Shown here one piece after another: positions 11,701 to 26,700 of a DNA stretch of 64,000 nt. The stretch is taken from NCBI GenBank assembly GCA_963681505.1, contig OY811971.1, forward strand, positions 4,731,545 to 4,795,544. The letters run 5' to 3'. How positions within the stretch are numbered: the stretch's first letter is position 1; every line of letters starts with the position of its first letter. The notes beneath the pieces are model-generated. The model was not told the DNA's origin. It worked only from the letters and a program-made list of their open reading frames with translations, and did not search any database. The DNA is from Eunapius fragilis (taxonomy: Eukaryota; Porifera; Demospongiae; Spongillida; Spongillidae). The translations under genes were made by a program, and so were the position numbers.

Positions 11701-14700
11701 TAAAACTGTTGATAAGTGGAACGCAGAGAACAATATTAAAGGCTTTAAGCACGAGTCTTTGGCTACAGTATGATAAAGTCAATGGGGCATAACTAAGCTG
11801 AAATGCTCCTTATGCATTAAATTCAATGAAAGGCTATTAAGCTATAGCAATTACAACACAGCTGTCATTGCAGGATCATGCAATATTCATCTCTAGAACA
11901 CACAAGTTCCTGCATGCATGAGTGGGCAATGCAGCTCTTTAAAAAGAGGAACAATACTCATGTCATCGGTGGACTGCGCTCCAATAGCAAGAGTACTTTG
12001 TACAATGGATGCACCCTCAGAGCTTAAGATGAAATTGAAATAGTATATATACTCTGCAAAGAACACATGGCATACACAAAAATGGGCCATTATGTGAATT
12101 GGAAGAAAGCATGGGGTAGATCTTGGCTCGGAGTACCAGAATAAAAGTGCGAGTGTTACCTTTAATGAATTTATTGCTATGGAGCTGAGACAGCAACTGC
12201 TTACGTTGTTTACATGATTTGTTGAATCATATTGTACTGTACTGCATTACTTATCATTGTCCGACCAATTTATTTAAATGACTGAACATGTTCAATGTTG
12301 TTTGGACATTTCGACTGATCAATTTTGCAATCTTATCGTTTACCCTGCCTTATATGCATGTTAAGTTAAATATGTAGGAAATAACTAAGCCCATGAATAA
12401 AAACCATGCAACAAGTAATTACCACTTTGAAAAGTTACGGGATTTCAAAGCAATTGTGGCATTAAAAAGAAAGGAATAAATTTAAAAGACCAAATTATTA
12501 AATTGTTATACTGTCCCTATTACACATTTACAAAACTATTGCATAAGAAAGCTCATTAACACACTATGAGTTTTGTTACAATGCCCCTATTGATGATTAT
12601 ATGCACAGCAATTGTGAAGTCAAAACACGATGCTCTTTTTGGTTTCGATTCAACAAACTACTCAAGACTTCAAACAATCACGTGCTTCTTAATTAGACAT
12701 GAGTTGTTCACTCAGTATGACTTTATGAGGCAGTGAGATGCCACAATTGAATACTGAGTCTAGGGGATTCCTTAAATATTATAGACAAATAAAAACCAAG
12801 CATGAAATTTCAGCACATTCTTGAGAGAGCATAGTACAGACCTTATTCGACCGCAATTATGAAGAATAAATTATTACGTGATTTTCATGTTGACACTATA
12901 TAATTATTCAACAAAAGAGGCGTCGCCATTAATGAGTAAATATGGCTGAACCCTCGGATGCGTTTTAGCAGCTTGATACCGTTGGGAAGTTGCGCTGCAT
13001 CCTGCCAAGGTATGTTATCGCCTAAACTCTTAGACGTGTACGCTGTCGGCCTAAATGTATTCTTCGTTGCATGGGCCATCTAAATTATGACACCACAAAC
13101 TGTACCAACGAGAAGAATATCAGCAACCAAATGTCAAATAAACATGCCGTATATTGTGTGCCACTCCCCAAGCACCTCTCTACATGGTTACTTGCTTAGT
13201 GTGGTTCTACTGTGTTCTGTATACATTCATTAAAGGGATAACATTAACTTGCGTACTCTAGTTTTTTAAATTGGTATCCATATGACGGCGCAAAGCCAAA
13301 TTAGTCCCTTGCCACCCGAAGAGTGGCATTGAGCTTATTTATTTCATTTAGAACAAGGTTTTTTTAATTACAGGGAGTGCATGCTATACTTTGTTTCGCA
13401 CAAATCATCACAATGATGTAAAGCATCTGTCAGGACGATATCTTGACATGTGATCGCAGATCGTCAGCTCTTTCGCCTTTACCGTTACGTGACTTGATTG
13501 ATGCAACCAGTGCGTGACATAAATATATTCATATTGTGGTCGAATAAGGTCTATAGCGGCTATACAAAGCATTTTATTTTGAGAAAACGACTTCACAGAT
13601 AAAAGTGCTGCGATTGATCACTTATGTCATGGTTACATCAAGCGTTTAAATAGAATTATGGCACTGGTAGCCATACTAATAACAGCAGTTACCAGATGGC
13701 ACTAAGGGATATATCTTTGGGTATCAGTTCAATATCATTAGCATTGCTGGTCAGTGTGGATAAAATTTGAAATTATTTTACATCTTTTGGTACTAATGGC
13801 ATGATTTGAAATTGGGAAATAAAGATAGGAAGAGTCGGAGAAGAACATGGAGAACAATGGGACCAAGTACGAGGGTGAGCTACATGTGTATTTTAGATCT
13901 CTAAAACCATACATTTTCATGGAGTCTGACTAGTGCAAACGATTCATTTTAAACTCCTCGTTTGATTCCTACCATCATCTGCATCTCCATCTGTCGGGAG
14001 TCTTGCTAGGTACGGTGCACAATGTATTCACAATCGTAGTCGATTCCTACATAGGAACTACTGACTTAGTCTATAATATCTGATCGGATATAATATCAAA
14101 ATGCAAATCAATTTGCAAGAAACTATTTTTGGCACTAATTGGATCTTAATGGGATTTCATGACACAAATTATGCAATACCCATATACGCACATAGGGATA
14201 ACCCAAAATGTACGATTGTACGATAAGTCAACAGAACTCTGAAAGATGGTACTTGGACCTGCCCATTTAACAATGCATTTGAGGATAAGTTCCGCCTTAT
14301 GGGGATGGCCTGAACTGAAAGGTGACATGCAAATTTGAAGAATGTGTTTGGGAATACTTTGTGTGGTGAGCTGTGTGGGCTCCGCACAGATGTATACAGC
14401 TTCCTTAGTTATGGCTATGAAATACATGCAACATTGGGTGTAATGGCATCAGATGACACTCAGGACCTATTCTGCCAGTCTCAAGAACACAGATGCCCAG
14501 CAAGAAGAACTGCGATGTGGAGCAGAGTGAGGATGACTGTGCCACTATGCACTACCAATGTTTGCATTGGATCTTGTACCCAACAGAAGGTCCAATCCAA
14601 AAGTGCACTGAAGTCCCTTCCTCTCTTCTCTGATAGGCTAATGATGAGGTGCAAAGATTGCAAATGTGCTTCTCACTGTACACCAGTGTAATCGATGTAC

Positions 14701-17700
14701 CTTTAGGTACATTGTCCATGTAATGCTAGCTGCCCAACAGGCACATAAGATGAAGCAGGCTGTGTCAGAAATGGACTCCAGCACAGCATTCATGGTGTTT
14801 GATTTCATTCAGAAGTTTTCTAGCTAAAGATTTTTGTCAGGAGGCAACTCATACTACGGTAAGAAGGGTATGATGTGGTGGGGAGCTGGAGTGTATCTGA
14901 TGCTAGATACAGGCCAGGATGACTGAGTCTATTGAAAAACAGCATGTTGTGATTGACGTCACAGCGAGGAATTGTGTGAAGAAGACATTGGGGATGACAA
15001 TGGTGAAGAAGATAGTGTGGAGGATAGTGAGGAGGAGGAAGTGTAAAAAGGATTATGGTGAGGAGGAACGTGTGGAGTTAGAAGGTGTAGGGGAGATTGA
15101 GGATGATGGTGCGATAAAGGGGATGTCATGTTTTATAACTGCATCGGCCAGAAGGTGCTATCTGTCTGTGTGCCTATACCATCATACTGCAACGAATGCT
15201 CGCAACCCGTTGGCACTGACAGCAAGCGACACACTCTAATAATAAGCACACCAAATACAAATCACTGGTCCCTATTTATAGTGACATTACAGACAACATT
15301 AATGGACAAACAGTCTGCACATCCCATGACCAGAGTTCAGAGGTTGCTGACATGCGCAGTGACAGACTATTACAATACCATGCCAGCTCATAGACTACTG
15401 TAATTGGTACAGGAGGCATCATCAATGTCATAGGATTACAGTGCTACTAAATAGTAGCAGCAAAGACACACATATGCAAGCCAGGAAGAACATAAATCGA
15501 TACCAGGGAGATGTAAAGGTTGAAGAAGTGAGAGATGTAGTGTTTGCAGAAACAATGCGACGATGAGGAGACATTGAAGGCAATGTACCCACAGTGTTTC
15601 AACTGCCTTTATCACTTTAAGTTCTAATGGGTCTTAAATAAGAGCACATGTAGTAGAGTCTCATGATGCCCCTCAGTAATGCAATGTGGCATGCCAACAA
15701 GCTGGCCAAAATGGCAAGATGGACTTCACAGTTGATGGTGCTATTGCCCAAGCATCCCAAATGTTTGACTGCGAGATGACATATGCAACCTTCAAGCCTA
15801 CCTTTTATGTTGACTGGGCTCATACCTGGAAATGTATGCATCCAGATCTGACCTCTACGGTAACCAGGAATATTTATGATTGCTGGAAGGCCAAAGAGAC
15901 TAAAGATCTTGGCAAAGCCAAATACCTTCAGATGAAGTATTTGCTAGACTACAAGAGCTGCAATGTAAGTGAGCTTGCATTAACAGGAGATATCACTTGT
16001 GTATCAAAGTATTGGTTGGATTTCCAGGTACAAACAATTATGGAAGGCACCAAGAGGAGGGATCAAGCTGTACAAGGCAGAAGACGCTCAGGATAACATT
16101 TGAAGAACTTGATCTGGAAAGGAACCTGTCTAAAAGGAAGTATGAACGGGAGTTATACCTGGCTAATCATCACCAAAAAAACAGGAAACAAGCCAGAGCT
16201 TTTATGCCATGTCAAAGAACACATGATGTGCAGCTGATCATTAACCTGTTTATGAAATTATAACTGGCTTGGCAAAAACTAAGAAATGTACATCCTCATT
16301 ATTTTCGATGTGATGTCAAAAGTTATTATTGAATACTAATTATAGTAGCAGGTGAGAATATGTTTTTTTTGAATACCTCAGAAAAAAATTGTACCTTAAG
16401 TTTTGCGGAGACAGTCATACCCTCTTGACTATAAATGAACACAGGTTCCAACAAGAACAAGTTCCTAGACTAACTATCAAATCCAAACAATGTGCAGAGA
16501 GTTGGTCTACTAGGCACACATATATTTGTGCCAATTGGAATCCTTCCAACTAATTTTCAAAATAGTGAGTTTGACAAAATGTGCCTAATAAAAAGATCCG
16601 GTGTTAACATGGAAAGAATGAAATTAATTATTTGCCTGTAATTACTGCTAAACCTAAAATATATTTGCAAAGCATTGAAATGATATGGAGACCTTGTATA
16701 CATATTCCAATAACAGTTACAGATTATAAGTATATGCCCAAACAGCAGCCAGGAAAAGCAATTCATCTTCTAATAATGAGAAGTCATTTGGCAGTAAAAA
16801 CCAATTTAGAATGTACTATTTTAAAAGCAATTTTGGTAACACTTATTTTTGATGTCTAGTAAGGCAACACAACCTTAAGTTGTGGTGCATCCAAAATATT
16901 GCTGGGGAACATTGTTTTAGTTTGTTTATGAAATTGATGTACATATACTTTATTGAAACAGGATAATTGGACACCACTAATGATTGCATCACATCGAGGG
17001 CATGTTAAGTGTGTGCAGCTGCTTTTGGAAAAGGGTGCCCTTGTTAATGACACAAATGAGGTAAGTGCTTTCGAAAAATTCATGCTGATGTGTTCTCCAC
17101 CTCTGTGTGATTACTATGTAGTTAGAGTGATTGGGTATTGGTGCAGTGGACACTATTATAGATGTACATGGTTTCTTATACTATTTTTCTTGCAAAATAA
17201 ATCTATGAACTTTAGCTTGCTCATCACTTAGATCTTGGTGTGACAAAGCACACCAAAATATTAATCACTTATCTCATGTACAGTGATCACCAGATATTTA
17301 AAAATAGTACACTGTCTCTGCAGAACACATGATGCTTCCATACTTTATCACCACTAACGGAATGGATCTTTACCAAATTTGCAGCATACCTAAAGAGCAG
17401 GCATTTACAACTTTGGCCACGTCTGTTTTTTAGTCCGGTACATAGTTACAATTCTATTCAGCTAGAGGTGCATTTTTAGCTACGAAAAAGTTAGCGATGC
17501 CATTTTCAATTATGCTCTTACTGAGATTAAGTATATATTTCGAGTCATAAGATGTTAGATCTTTCGCAAAATTGCTCTTCTGAGGCAATATCATCTGCTT
17601 TGCCATTCAAAACCGAAGAGAACATGGCTTTGGAGAATGGAAAATGCGATAAAACACCTATATTTAGCATGTAAAAATGGTAACAGATTTTTTCCTCATT

Positions 17701-20700
17701 TCTCACCCCCCAAAACCTTGTTTACCTTCCTTTCTATACCCCCTTTGCCTTTGTCTCCAATACCTATATCCCACTAATTTTCTCTTTTTTCTTTACTTGT
17801 TTGGTTTAGGATAGCAAGGAACACCATGTAAAATGAATAGAGGAAAAATTAAACAGTTCACTTTTATCTGACATTCAAAAAGTGCATGTGTTAAATATTG
17901 ATAAGTTTAATTTTTGCTTTTCACTAACACTTGTACAGTATCACACAAAATTTTGTTTTGTCATCCCCATTGATCTTTTCACAGAAAGGCAATACTGCTC
18001 TTCATTTGGCTGCGAAGAAAGATCAAGGCAGTTGTGTAAGTGCACTCCTGTCCCAGGCAGGTGTCGAGATTGGAATCAAGAATATTAAAGGGTACACAGC
18101 CATTATGGTTGCTCAGTGGAAAGCTCTTAGTGTGTTTGACACGATGATAAAAACATGCAAAGAGTTTCCTGCTGATTCATATGGAAAAGTGGTATTGTGT
18201 GGAAATTCAGGAGCTGGAAAGAGTACGTTGACTCAGGTGAGACAAGTAATAATAAATATCCTGGTCAGAAGGGAATAAAGATCATATTTAGCCAAACCTC
18301 TCCATTCATTTCCAGAGGGTTGATTTGATTCCTCCCATTTTTAGGCAATTATCACACGTTCGAAACCAATGAAACAAACCACTCGTTTTATGAGGGTAAG
18401 TAATGGTTGCTATTTTGGGATGAACACTTGTCATGGAGCCTTTATCATTGGTTTGGGTATCAATGTAGGTAGACCAGCACTTTTCGCAATGATATCAGTG
18501 ACCAGCAAATATGGTTATAATTCTTTCACTATAAAATTTGGACATAAATCAATATATATATACTCGCAATTGCAACATGCTTTCCTATCAAATCTTGTAC
18601 ACATGTTGACCAATGCCATTTATCTATAATGAAACCAATTTTGGTGCTCTAGGTATATCGTTGCTGTGAGTGAAAGGTTTGCCAACTTGTTGCATTTGAA
18701 CTCCACCCAGGTGAATAAAAATAGCGTGATGTAAATTATGACCCTTAGTTATGTTTGGTTACAAGCTCAGTATCTTCTCATAGTGCATCCAAATTAATTG
18801 AAAATTTGATTTTGTGTAACTGGTTGCTGGCTTTAGGCTCTACTAAAGATTCTGCAATACTTGATGAGCCATTACAAATGTATAAAATGACTAAGTAGAA
18901 GCATAGCTTTATGGTTTTTAAAAATCAGTCCCTGCAAAACAGTGCCCATATTTGGCATTTGTAAGAGACCCAGGACCTCTTTATGCTCAATTTTAATTAA
19001 CTCAGATGTGCAGTGGGGAGATTGAAACCAAATGAAATGTGGCAATTTACACGCAGTAAAATGGTAAAGCTACACTTTTCACCCCGGCACTTATTTCACA
19101 AGTGCATCAAATTTGGTACATTTATAGAGGAGTCATGTTGCTATTGTAAGATAACTAACGCATGCGCGGAAGATCCTGTGCACACCCTCAGTATATAAGA
19201 TTATTTTTGTGTGGATATGATCAGTTCTGATACCTGTGAGACTGCTGTATACCCGGCTCTTACATAGGTGTAGTCGGCATTGGCCTCTGACCTGTCTCCT
19301 CTAGCAATGGCGCAACGACCTGTGCTTTTGCCGGACCCCTTCAACGGTGAGAAGACGAGCTGGCCAGATTGGGTGACTCACTTCCAGCACGTTGCTGCTA
19401 TTAACAAATGGGAGAGTGCGGATGAAAAGTTGAAGTGGTTACGCATTCAGTTGACAGGAAAAGCACACGCTGCCCTTTCGTGGTGTTCTGAGGCTGTTAG
19501 TAACGATTATGGTGAGTGTATGGAAGCTCTGGCTAAACGTTTTAACCCCGACGCAAGCGTGAGGTGTACATCGTGGAGCTAATGCGAGAAACAGACGCAA
19601 AGAAGAGGACTGGGCTACCTATGCTGACATTTTGAAGGAGCTCGCTGACAAAGCATACCCTGACCTCGAGGAGGCAGCGTGTGAGCGTTTGGCTCTGAAC
19701 CAGTTCCCCAGGGAGCTTGACAAACTACAGGTTGCATTTGGAGTTGTGCAGGGATGCCCGAAACGCTTGGATGAGGCAGTTTCCCTGACAATAGAGTTAG
19801 AGTCATATATTGGCAGCCATGGTATAATCAAGCTCAAGTTAATGTTTCGCATGTAGACGTGGAGTTACCCAGTGCAAGTGCATCGACAACAGTATCGGAG
19901 GAACAAGAATGCAGCGAAGTTCTAGCCGTCACACTACAGTCCATAAATGAAAGATTGCAGCGTCTGGAGCTGAGACTAAAGAACAGTGAGAGTGCCACGG
20001 AGCGGGACGAACAAAGGGAGCCCCGCAAGCCACGCTGCTGGAACTGCGGGAAAAGAGGCCATATTGCTCGCCTCTGCAGAAGCCGTGATTCAACCCAGCA
20101 ACAGGGAAACTACAGACCCTCGGCGGCAGGGGCCAACTGCCAGAAGGACAACCAATTATGGCCCAGAACGATCACATTGTCTCTGTATTATCCTCCCCGT
20201 GTAGTAGTTATTGTGTTGAGGGCATGGTTTGTTCCATTCCCGTTACATTTTTTATTGATACAGGTGCTGCAGTGTCTTTGATCAACACCTGTGTCTGGAA
20301 CCAGATAGCTCGTGCTGGACATGTAGCAGAACTGCAACAATGAAGTGGCAACAGACTGGTGGGTGTTAACGGGTCCCCATTGTCTACAAAAGGGTTTGGC
20401 TATTTTGATATTGTCCTTGGGAATAAGAAGTTTGGTGCAACACTAATTGTTACTGGAGATATCACAGTAGGAGCTATTTTGGGGCTGGATTTTCTAGAAA
20501 ATCACAATTGCTGTCTTGACTGTGGTGCCAAAATTCTAACCTTTCTCAAAATAAGCTTTCAGTCCAGGTCCAGCACGTTATGCCAGTAAAGGTCGAAGCC
20601 CCCCTCGAGTGCCCCGCCATTGGACTGGTAACCCTGGAGAAAATTGTGGTCCCGCCATCCAGTGAAATGGAAGTCATGGTGAAACAAGCAAGCCCTGGTA

Positions 20701-23700
20701 TTGGTACCTGGATAATGGAAAATGACACTTCATGCCAAACAGGAGTAATGGTGGCTTGATCCTTGGTGTGTACAAACAGCTCCAGTTTTGTTCCAATACG
20801 TCTGCTTAATGCCGGAAACAATCCAGTTGTTCTTAAAAAGGAAGGAAGGTTGCCAGAATGAGAAAGGAGTTGCTAGCGGCCGTCGAGTTTATGAAGACTG
20901 TACTACCCAGAACATCTCGGCTGTAACTGGACATATCCCACTGTCCCAAGGAGACCAGGTGGCCCTATGGAGCATGGTCTGCAAGGGGGGAGATCACCTT
21001 AACGATGGTGAGAAGGAACTCCTGTTTCATCTCTTAATGGAATATGCAGCAGACGTATTTGCGTTTAACAGCGGCCAGATTGGTCGCACTAGCATTCTGA
21101 AGCATCGCATTGACACAACACCCCTCCTGTCCATCTTTTGCCTCGACGAATCCCTCAGGCTTGTAGAGAAGAAATGGCAAAGCTGGTAAAGGACATGCTT
21201 GAGCAAGGCGCTATCCAGGAGTCGGATAGTCCATGGTCATCCCCTGTGGTTCTCGTAAAGAAAAAAGATGGATCAGTTAGGTTTTGCGTGGACTACAGAA
21301 AGGTCAATAGTGTAACCAGAAAAGATGCATATCCTCTACCTCGGGTGGATGACACACTTGATACATTGGCAGGGTCGAGACTGTTTACTATACTGGATCT
21401 GGCTAGCAGGTACTGGCAAGTGGAGGTAGCAGAAGAAGACCAGCCCACACCAGAAGGCTTTTTCCAGTTTCGAATGATGCCCTTCGGGTTGTGTTATGCT
21501 CCCGCTACATTTCAAAGCCTGATGGACAGAGTTCTCGGTGGACTGAAGTGATCCAGTTGCCTCGTGTATCTGGATGAATTTATTATTGTGGGAACCTCGT
21601 TCAGCGAGCACTTGCGTAGTCTTGCAGTGTACTCCAAAGACTCAGGGAGGCAGGACTGAAATTAAAACCATCGAAATGTAAATGGTGTCAGAAGAGCGTT
21701 ACGTTTCTAGGGCATAATGTATCAGAAGAAGGTATTGCCGCGGATCCGAGTAAAACAGCTGTTGTAGCAGGATGGCTGCCTCCTCAGTCGAAGCGCGAAA
21801 TGCAACAATTTTTGGCTCTGGCTAACTACTATCCGAAATTCGTCAAGAATTTTGCTGCCATCGCGAAACCATTACATCGTCTCACGGAGAAGAGTACTGA
21901 CTTTAAGTGGACTGTCGAGTGTCAGCATGCCTTTGACGTGTTACGTGCATGCTTGATTTCTCCCCCTGTGCTCTATTACCCAGACTATAGCCGGCGGTTT
22001 GTTCTCGACACTGATGCCAGTGATATTGGCATTGGAGCGGTCCTCTCACAGGTTGATGCCACTGGGTCTGAGGTAGTGCCAGTCGTACGCTGAGTCGTCC
22101 AGAACAACGTTATTGTGTAACCAGAAAGGAGTTGCTAGCGGCCGTCGAGTTTATTCACCACTTTCGGCAGTACCTACTGGGAAGGGAGTTTACCCTTAGG
22201 ACCGATCACAGTTCATTAGTTTTGCTGCGTAACTTCAAAGAACCCGAAGGCCAATTTGCCCGCTGGCTAGAAAAATTACAGGAGTATAGCTTTTCGGTTG
22301 TACACCGTCAAGGCACCTGGCTGCCCACCTGCAGAGTGTTCTGCTGCAGAATGTTAAGCACGGTAATGCAGATGCCCTATCACGTGTCCCCTGTCGCCAG
22401 TGCGGTAGAGAAAGTCATGAAACAACACCCAAAGAAGATATAATTGAAGGAAGCGTGACATCATTACCCTGCACTTCCAATACTCCTCAATGGATGCGCC
22501 AGCAACAGTTAGATGACTGTTCTATTACGCCAGTGTATCAAGCTCTGGAGTCCAAACTGATGCTGTCAGCAGATGAGGAGCTGTGAGAGCCGCTTACTAT
22601 GGCAACAGCATACATCGTTGTATCTGAAGGATGGTATATTGTGGAGGAGGGTACTAGGCGGTGGTGAGGGAAAGTTGCAGCTCATTGTGCCTGCTAAGCT
22701 GAGGCAGGACATTCTGCGGAGCCTGCATGAAGGGGCTTTGTCTGCACATTTAGGGGTGGAGAAAATGAGGAATCTACTAAAGGAGAGGTTCTATTGGCCA
22801 AGTTGTGCAGATGACGTAAGTGAGTGGTGCTCATGTTGTGCAGTGTGCTGTTCCAGAAAGACCCATGCCAAGAAGAGCAGGTTTTCAAACACTACAGGTT
22901 GGGGTATCCACTGCAAATGGTTTGCATGGATATATTGGGGCCCCTGCCTGAGACTGAGGCTGCATGGGAGCAGATACGTGCTGGTAGCAGTGGATCACTT
23001 CACGAAATGGGCGGAGGCGTACAGAATACCCAATCAAGAAGCAGCAACAGTGGCCCGTAAATTAGTGGACGAAATGTTTTGTCGATTCTCACCACCGGAG
23101 CAATTACATAGCGACCAAGGCAGACAGTTCGAATCCGAGCTGGTGAAAGAAGTGTGCAAACTGCTGGAGATTAGGAAGACCCACACCACACCATATCATC
23201 CACAGTGCAACGGAATTGTGGAATGCTGGATTTGCAGGCAAATAGTGTACTGGTGTAAAAATAAAGGAAACAAGTTTCATCAGAAGGGAAAATGTAATAG
23301 TCCTATATTTAGCACAGAAACACATATGCCTTAGTCGAAGTGTGCTAAATATAGGACTATTACATTTTCCCTTCTGATGAAACTTGTTTCCTTGCTTTTT
23401 ACACCAGTATACTTTTTGTCTGCAAAACCTATATCCCACCAACTTTCTCAGAGAGAATGTTTTTATTTACTTGTACAAAATAAGCGTGGATGCCAATTAT
23501 ATATCTTTCAGTTGCTTACATCCTCATGTATTTATGTATAAGTAAAATAATGACTGTCACAGTATAAGGTAGAATGAAAACACCGTTCTAATATGAAGCA
23601 TGAAATCTTTCCTGAATGATTATATATTTAACTTGTAAGTTGGACATATGTGTTATGCTACCATATGACTTAGGCCTATAAGTAGAATGCAAATCACACC

Positions 23701-26700
23701 CTGCAGTTTGCTGTTCTTAACACATTATTGCTGACATGTTATTACCAATTGGATCACTTTTTATGAAAAGGTACCAGGAGAATCTGCAAATAAAATTTAT
23801 GTTGCTTTGGTGATTCATATGCTGTCAATTAAACATAGGTATAAATTTGGGGAGATGTTATGATGTACACAAAGAGACCGTCAAAAAATTAATGACAAGT
23901 TTCTTTACCACTCATTTTAGCGTCTCTTTGGACGGCAAGATGTGGTAGAATCCCTTACTGCTGGAATCATTCCTCATCAAGTAGACAGCCCATATTGCAA
24001 TATGGTAGTCTATGACTTGGCTGGGCACCATGAATATTTCTCCAGCCATTGTGCATTTCTGGAGGCCATTTCTGTCAGCAGTCCAGCCATCTTCCTTCTT
24101 TTGCAGGACCTAACAAAAGACTTTGAAACTATTACCAAGGAGGTCTTCTATTGGTCGACAATGATTGATGGTGTGTGCCATGAGAAGTCATCTGTAATTG
24201 TAGTGGGCACACATACTGATATGCTATCATCAGATAAGGTTACAATTAAACAAACCCATTTAAAGTCAGTTGCTATGGAAGCCATACGTTATCAAATACT
24301 GGTTGATAGTGTAACCCTCAACCCAAAAAATGCATTTAGTAAGGATGTGGACATGTTTATGGATGTCTTCTATACAACTAATCATACAATCATAAATAAT
24401 TGTCCATCAATCTCCATGATGTGTCATATGATGCTTGCCTTCCTAAAAACAAAGCTACCGGATCAGAATGTTGATGTTATTACCCTCTCTGAACTTCATA
24501 CGCATTTAAAGTCTGATGCTGATAAAATTATTGACCCTAACATCCCCCATATCACTGCACTTCTTAAGACCTTATCAGAAAAGGGTTTAATTGTTTTTAT
24601 TCCATGTGAAGACCCCCTTCATAGCTGGATAGTTCTTCGTAAGGAGCTAATTCTTAAGAAAGTCAATGGAATTTTGTTTGCCGGTCCAAAGTCAAAAAAA
24701 TCCATCAAAATAGCTAGCAATACTGGAATAATATCAACAACAGATCTCATAAACACCTTTCATGGGGATTACAATTCAGAAATGATAGCAAAATTTATGA
24801 TTCACTTTGAGCTGTGCCAAGAGGTGGACCTATCTCATGTTATAACAAACATGGCACCAGAAGGTTCACCCAGCCCAGACCATGGTCCCCTTCTCTTTTT
24901 CCCAGCTCTTGTATCTGTTGATAAGCCTAGTGCTGCCACGGTTCCTAGTGACAGTTTTCGTTGGTCCATTATGGTCGAATGGGAACAATATGCTTTTTTC
25001 ACTACACGCTTCCTTCATGTCCTTCTTCATAGGCTGCCTTATGAATTTGCACTGCCTCCAGTAAAAATTGCACCCATCACCTCTCAATTCAACCGGTCCT
25101 GTGATGTGTGGAAAAGGGGTATAAAGTGGCTTAGTGAGACAGGGGTGACCACAATTGTTGAGATGGATGAGATGCTCCAGACCCTCTCCTTAAGCATTTA
25201 TGCGCCTGACAGGACTGATCCCAAATACGTACAATTAGTGCGCTCTGTGCTTGCAGCCATTAAGAAGGGATGTCAGAATTTTTGTCCTCATGTAAATGTG
25301 TTGGACATGATCACCTGTCCTCGTGAAGCCACATCAGACAATTCTGATAACACTAAAGTAGAAGTGTCATTGCTAAGGAAGGCCCTTAGTGAAGATAGTG
25401 CATATACTGTTGACATCAATCGCAAGACAGTTGTGGACTTGAAAAAATGGATGAGGGTAGAGCCATGCCTCAAATCCCTTGTTAGAGGTTAGACTGTTGG
25501 AAAGTGTGGTTACATTCATGCAACCTCCCTTTTATATTTTAGAGTCTCTTTGTGTGATCCCTTCGATTTCTTCACAACCATCAGATCAAGTGGACCAAAT
25601 AGTGCCACAGTTGACAGGTTAGTTGTATTCTTGAAATTTGTAAATATGCTTTAGCCCATAAAGATTAATTTTATTTGGAAAGATCCACCTTTAAAAAAAA
25701 AGATATGCCACCTTGATAGCATTCGGATAAGTAACGTATTTAACGGAGTGCAGTGCCTTGAATTTTCGCATTCTCCATCGTTTAATTTGCGCACGCATGC
25801 GTAGTTTGAGTCCGCCATGTTTTTGGGGGTCTGAATTATTAGGATAAGTCATCAAAAATTGGTAGTACTGGTTCCAGTCTACGGAATCTCCATTCCGGTC
25901 CCTAAGTACCATATATACCATCTTATTGTTTAAGATATGCCACCTTGATAGCATTTGGATAAGTTCGATGTACTGCGCGGAAACATTAGCACGGCTTGTT
26001 TTATGAGCACCTTGAAAGACGAACGGCAAAATTTTTATTGTACATTGAGGGCAATAGACTTTAAGATCGAGTACTGAGCTAATTGTAGTTAAGCACCAAA
26101 AAGAGCGTACGTGTAGGAAAATCTCTTGTCATGGTTTTCAAAATAAATTACTTATTTCTAAATAGCCAAAAATCGAAACTCTATCTATTAATAACATTTC
26201 AATTTCAAGGTACAATTATGGTGTCCAGGGATGCATTACTTAAAAAATTACTGTAAATTTGTGGAAAAGGAATATTATCGATGCATCAAAAAGACAATTT
26301 AGTAATGAAGAATGTGTATTCACGATCAACTAGCTGTTCTGGAATGCCCAGCATGAGTATCCCAATTAATCCACTTTAAAATGATGGTTAATATAAGCTT
26401 TGGCACAAAACCTACTGCTCGGTTTCGAAACGAATGTGTCAAACAAAAGAAGATATTACTTGATACTTATCCTCCAAATATGGTGATTATTAAGCACTGC
26501 AGTTTTCAACAGGCCAATTATTAAGTTTAATTCTTAGAATAATTGCTGCTCATCTAATAACTGTCTGGCCAATTCAAATGATGCTCTTAGACTACAAGCT
26601 AGTATGATTTTGTTTCCAAAATCCAGGACTATACCCTGTTAGCTTAAGCTTTCAGGTTATCTGACATACTTATATGTCACCATACATAGTTATATGTCAC

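Larger units (their letters stand above)
19137..23230 (+). mobile_element. Decayed Ty3/gypsy LTR retrotransposon inside ROC intron
   Basis: Plus-strand gag, CCHC knuckle, protease, RT, RNase H and integrase follow each other in the Ty3/gypsy order, broken by stops and frameshifts. The element sits in the same orientation as gene 1, within the intron between 18395 and 23921. The 3' part of integrase, the tail and the 3' LTR are missing: the sequence switches at about 23231 directly into the arm of a foldback MITE. Confidence 0.9.

Noticed and set aside
18652-18709. Exon-like stretch (AVSERFANLLHLNSTQ) between acceptor tctag and donor gtgaat in the ROC intron
   Set aside because: Needs phase 1 while its neighbours are phase 0, and the paralogous gene 2 joins the short exon directly to the ROC core.
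25691-26029. Minus-strand frame of 112 codons in the last intron of gene 1
   Set aside because: Covers two direct repeats, no recognisable domain and no splice partners.
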